Of a stretch of 62,221 nt of DNA, positions 62,164 to 62,221 are shown piece by piece. The notes under the pieces were generated by a model, which was not told where the DNA came from, searched no databases, and saw nothing but the letters and a program-made list of their open reading frames with translations. Numbering within the stretch: the stretch's first letter is position 1; every line of letters begins with the position of its first letter. This DNA is from Hyphomicrobiales bacterium (lineage in GTDB: Bacteria > Pseudomonadota > Alphaproteobacteria > Rhizobiales > Rhizobiaceae). The DNA lies in contig UBTA01000018.1 in assembly GCA_900468065.1 (NCBI GenBank), positions 1-62,221 of the forward strand, in the 5' to 3' direction. The position numbers and the translations under genes were made by a program.

Positions 62164-62221
62164 GGGGCGATTTCCATGTTTGAAAATGGCTGCGGGCGGG
62201 CATCTACCTCCCCCTTGAGGG

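Noticed and set aside
1-62221. CRISPR array, tRNA/rRNA genes, prophage or integrative element
   Set aside because: No regularly spaced repeats, no cloverleaf or rRNA sequence recognised by eye, no integrase or att-like direct repeats; gene content and composition look uniform apart from the transposase scar.

Overview
The window looks like a chromosomal or large-replicon segment of a Rhizobiaceae alphaproteobacterium (Rhizobium/Agrobacterium/Sinorhizobium type). It is GC-rich, densely packed and has many ATGA/TGATG overlaps. It carries the rhizobial cyclic beta-1,2-glucan synthase (ndvB/chvB), an agp-type alpha-galactoside locus, a rhizobial-type phn gene order, and an intergenic palindrome of the kind scattered through Rhizobiales genomes. 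No rRNA, tRNA, CRISPR or intact mobile element was recognised. Only a short transposase remnant is present, next to opgC.

Layout. (1) 0.1-11.1 kb: alpha-galactoside (melibiose/raffinose) utilisation. A divergent AraC regulator (agpT-like) faces a minus-strand operon agaL1-agpA-agpB-agpC-agpD-agaL2: two GH4 glycosidases plus a peptide-type ABC importer with a fused double ATPase. The operon ends at a clear terminator, followed by a fumarylacetoacetate-hydrolase-fold hydratase. (2) 11.1-16.8 kb: small redox/stress genes (flavin reductase, pyridoxamine-phosphate-oxidase-like protein, PfpI/DJ-1), a DadA/DauA-like FAD oxidoreductase, a LysR regulator and an M24 peptidase. (3) 17-24.2 kb: the 5-aminovalerate/glutarate arm of lysine catabolism. 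It holds gcdH (glutaryl-CoA dehydrogenase), a class III CoA-transferase, a gabD/davD-like dehydrogenase, a gabT/davT-like aminotransferase, a three-domain MerR-XRE-cupin regulator and an orphan cationic amino-acid binding protein. (4) 24.2-32.7 kb: DUF1801 and acrylyl-CoA reductase genes, then a tricarboxylate transport system: TctE/TctD sensor-regulator, an iron-type periplasmic binding protein, and tctCBA. (5) 32.8-43.2 kb: a 55-aa ORF, the transposase scar, opgC (glucan succinylation) and the giant ndvB. (6) 43.6-50.3 kb: the 2-aminoadipate arm of lysine catabolism. A LysR gene is divergent from hglS (DUF1338 2-oxoadipate dioxygenase), a D-2-hydroxyglutarate dehydrogenase, an ALDH7/AmaB aminoadipate-semialdehyde dehydrogenase and an aminotransferase. 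(7) 50.4-52.9 kb: cytochrome P450 plus LpxL-like acyltransferase, function unknown. (8) 52.9-62.2 kb: phosphonate uptake and C-P lyase genes phnK, phnL, a hexapeptide transferase, phnC, phnD, phnE1, phnE2, a DUF1045 2H-phosphoesterase, phnM and phnN, with a candidate PHO box before phnC. phnGHIJ would be expected beyond the right edge.

How it fits together. The segment is largely a scavenging region for plant- and soil-derived substrates: galactosides, tricarboxylates, lysine-type amino acids and phosphonates. The most coherent larger theme is that both known bacterial lysine-degradation endgames lie within about 35 kb: 5-aminovalerate to glutaryl-CoA, and 2-aminoadipate to 2-oxoglutarate. 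They sit under different regulators and are separated by the tct and ndvB blocks. The first lysine-consuming enzymes (DavB/DavA, lysine dehydrogenase or saccharopine enzymes) are not visible here, so the substrate assignment is inferred. Start codons were moved inward from the longest open frame wherever a Shine-Dalgarno sequence or family length supported it.
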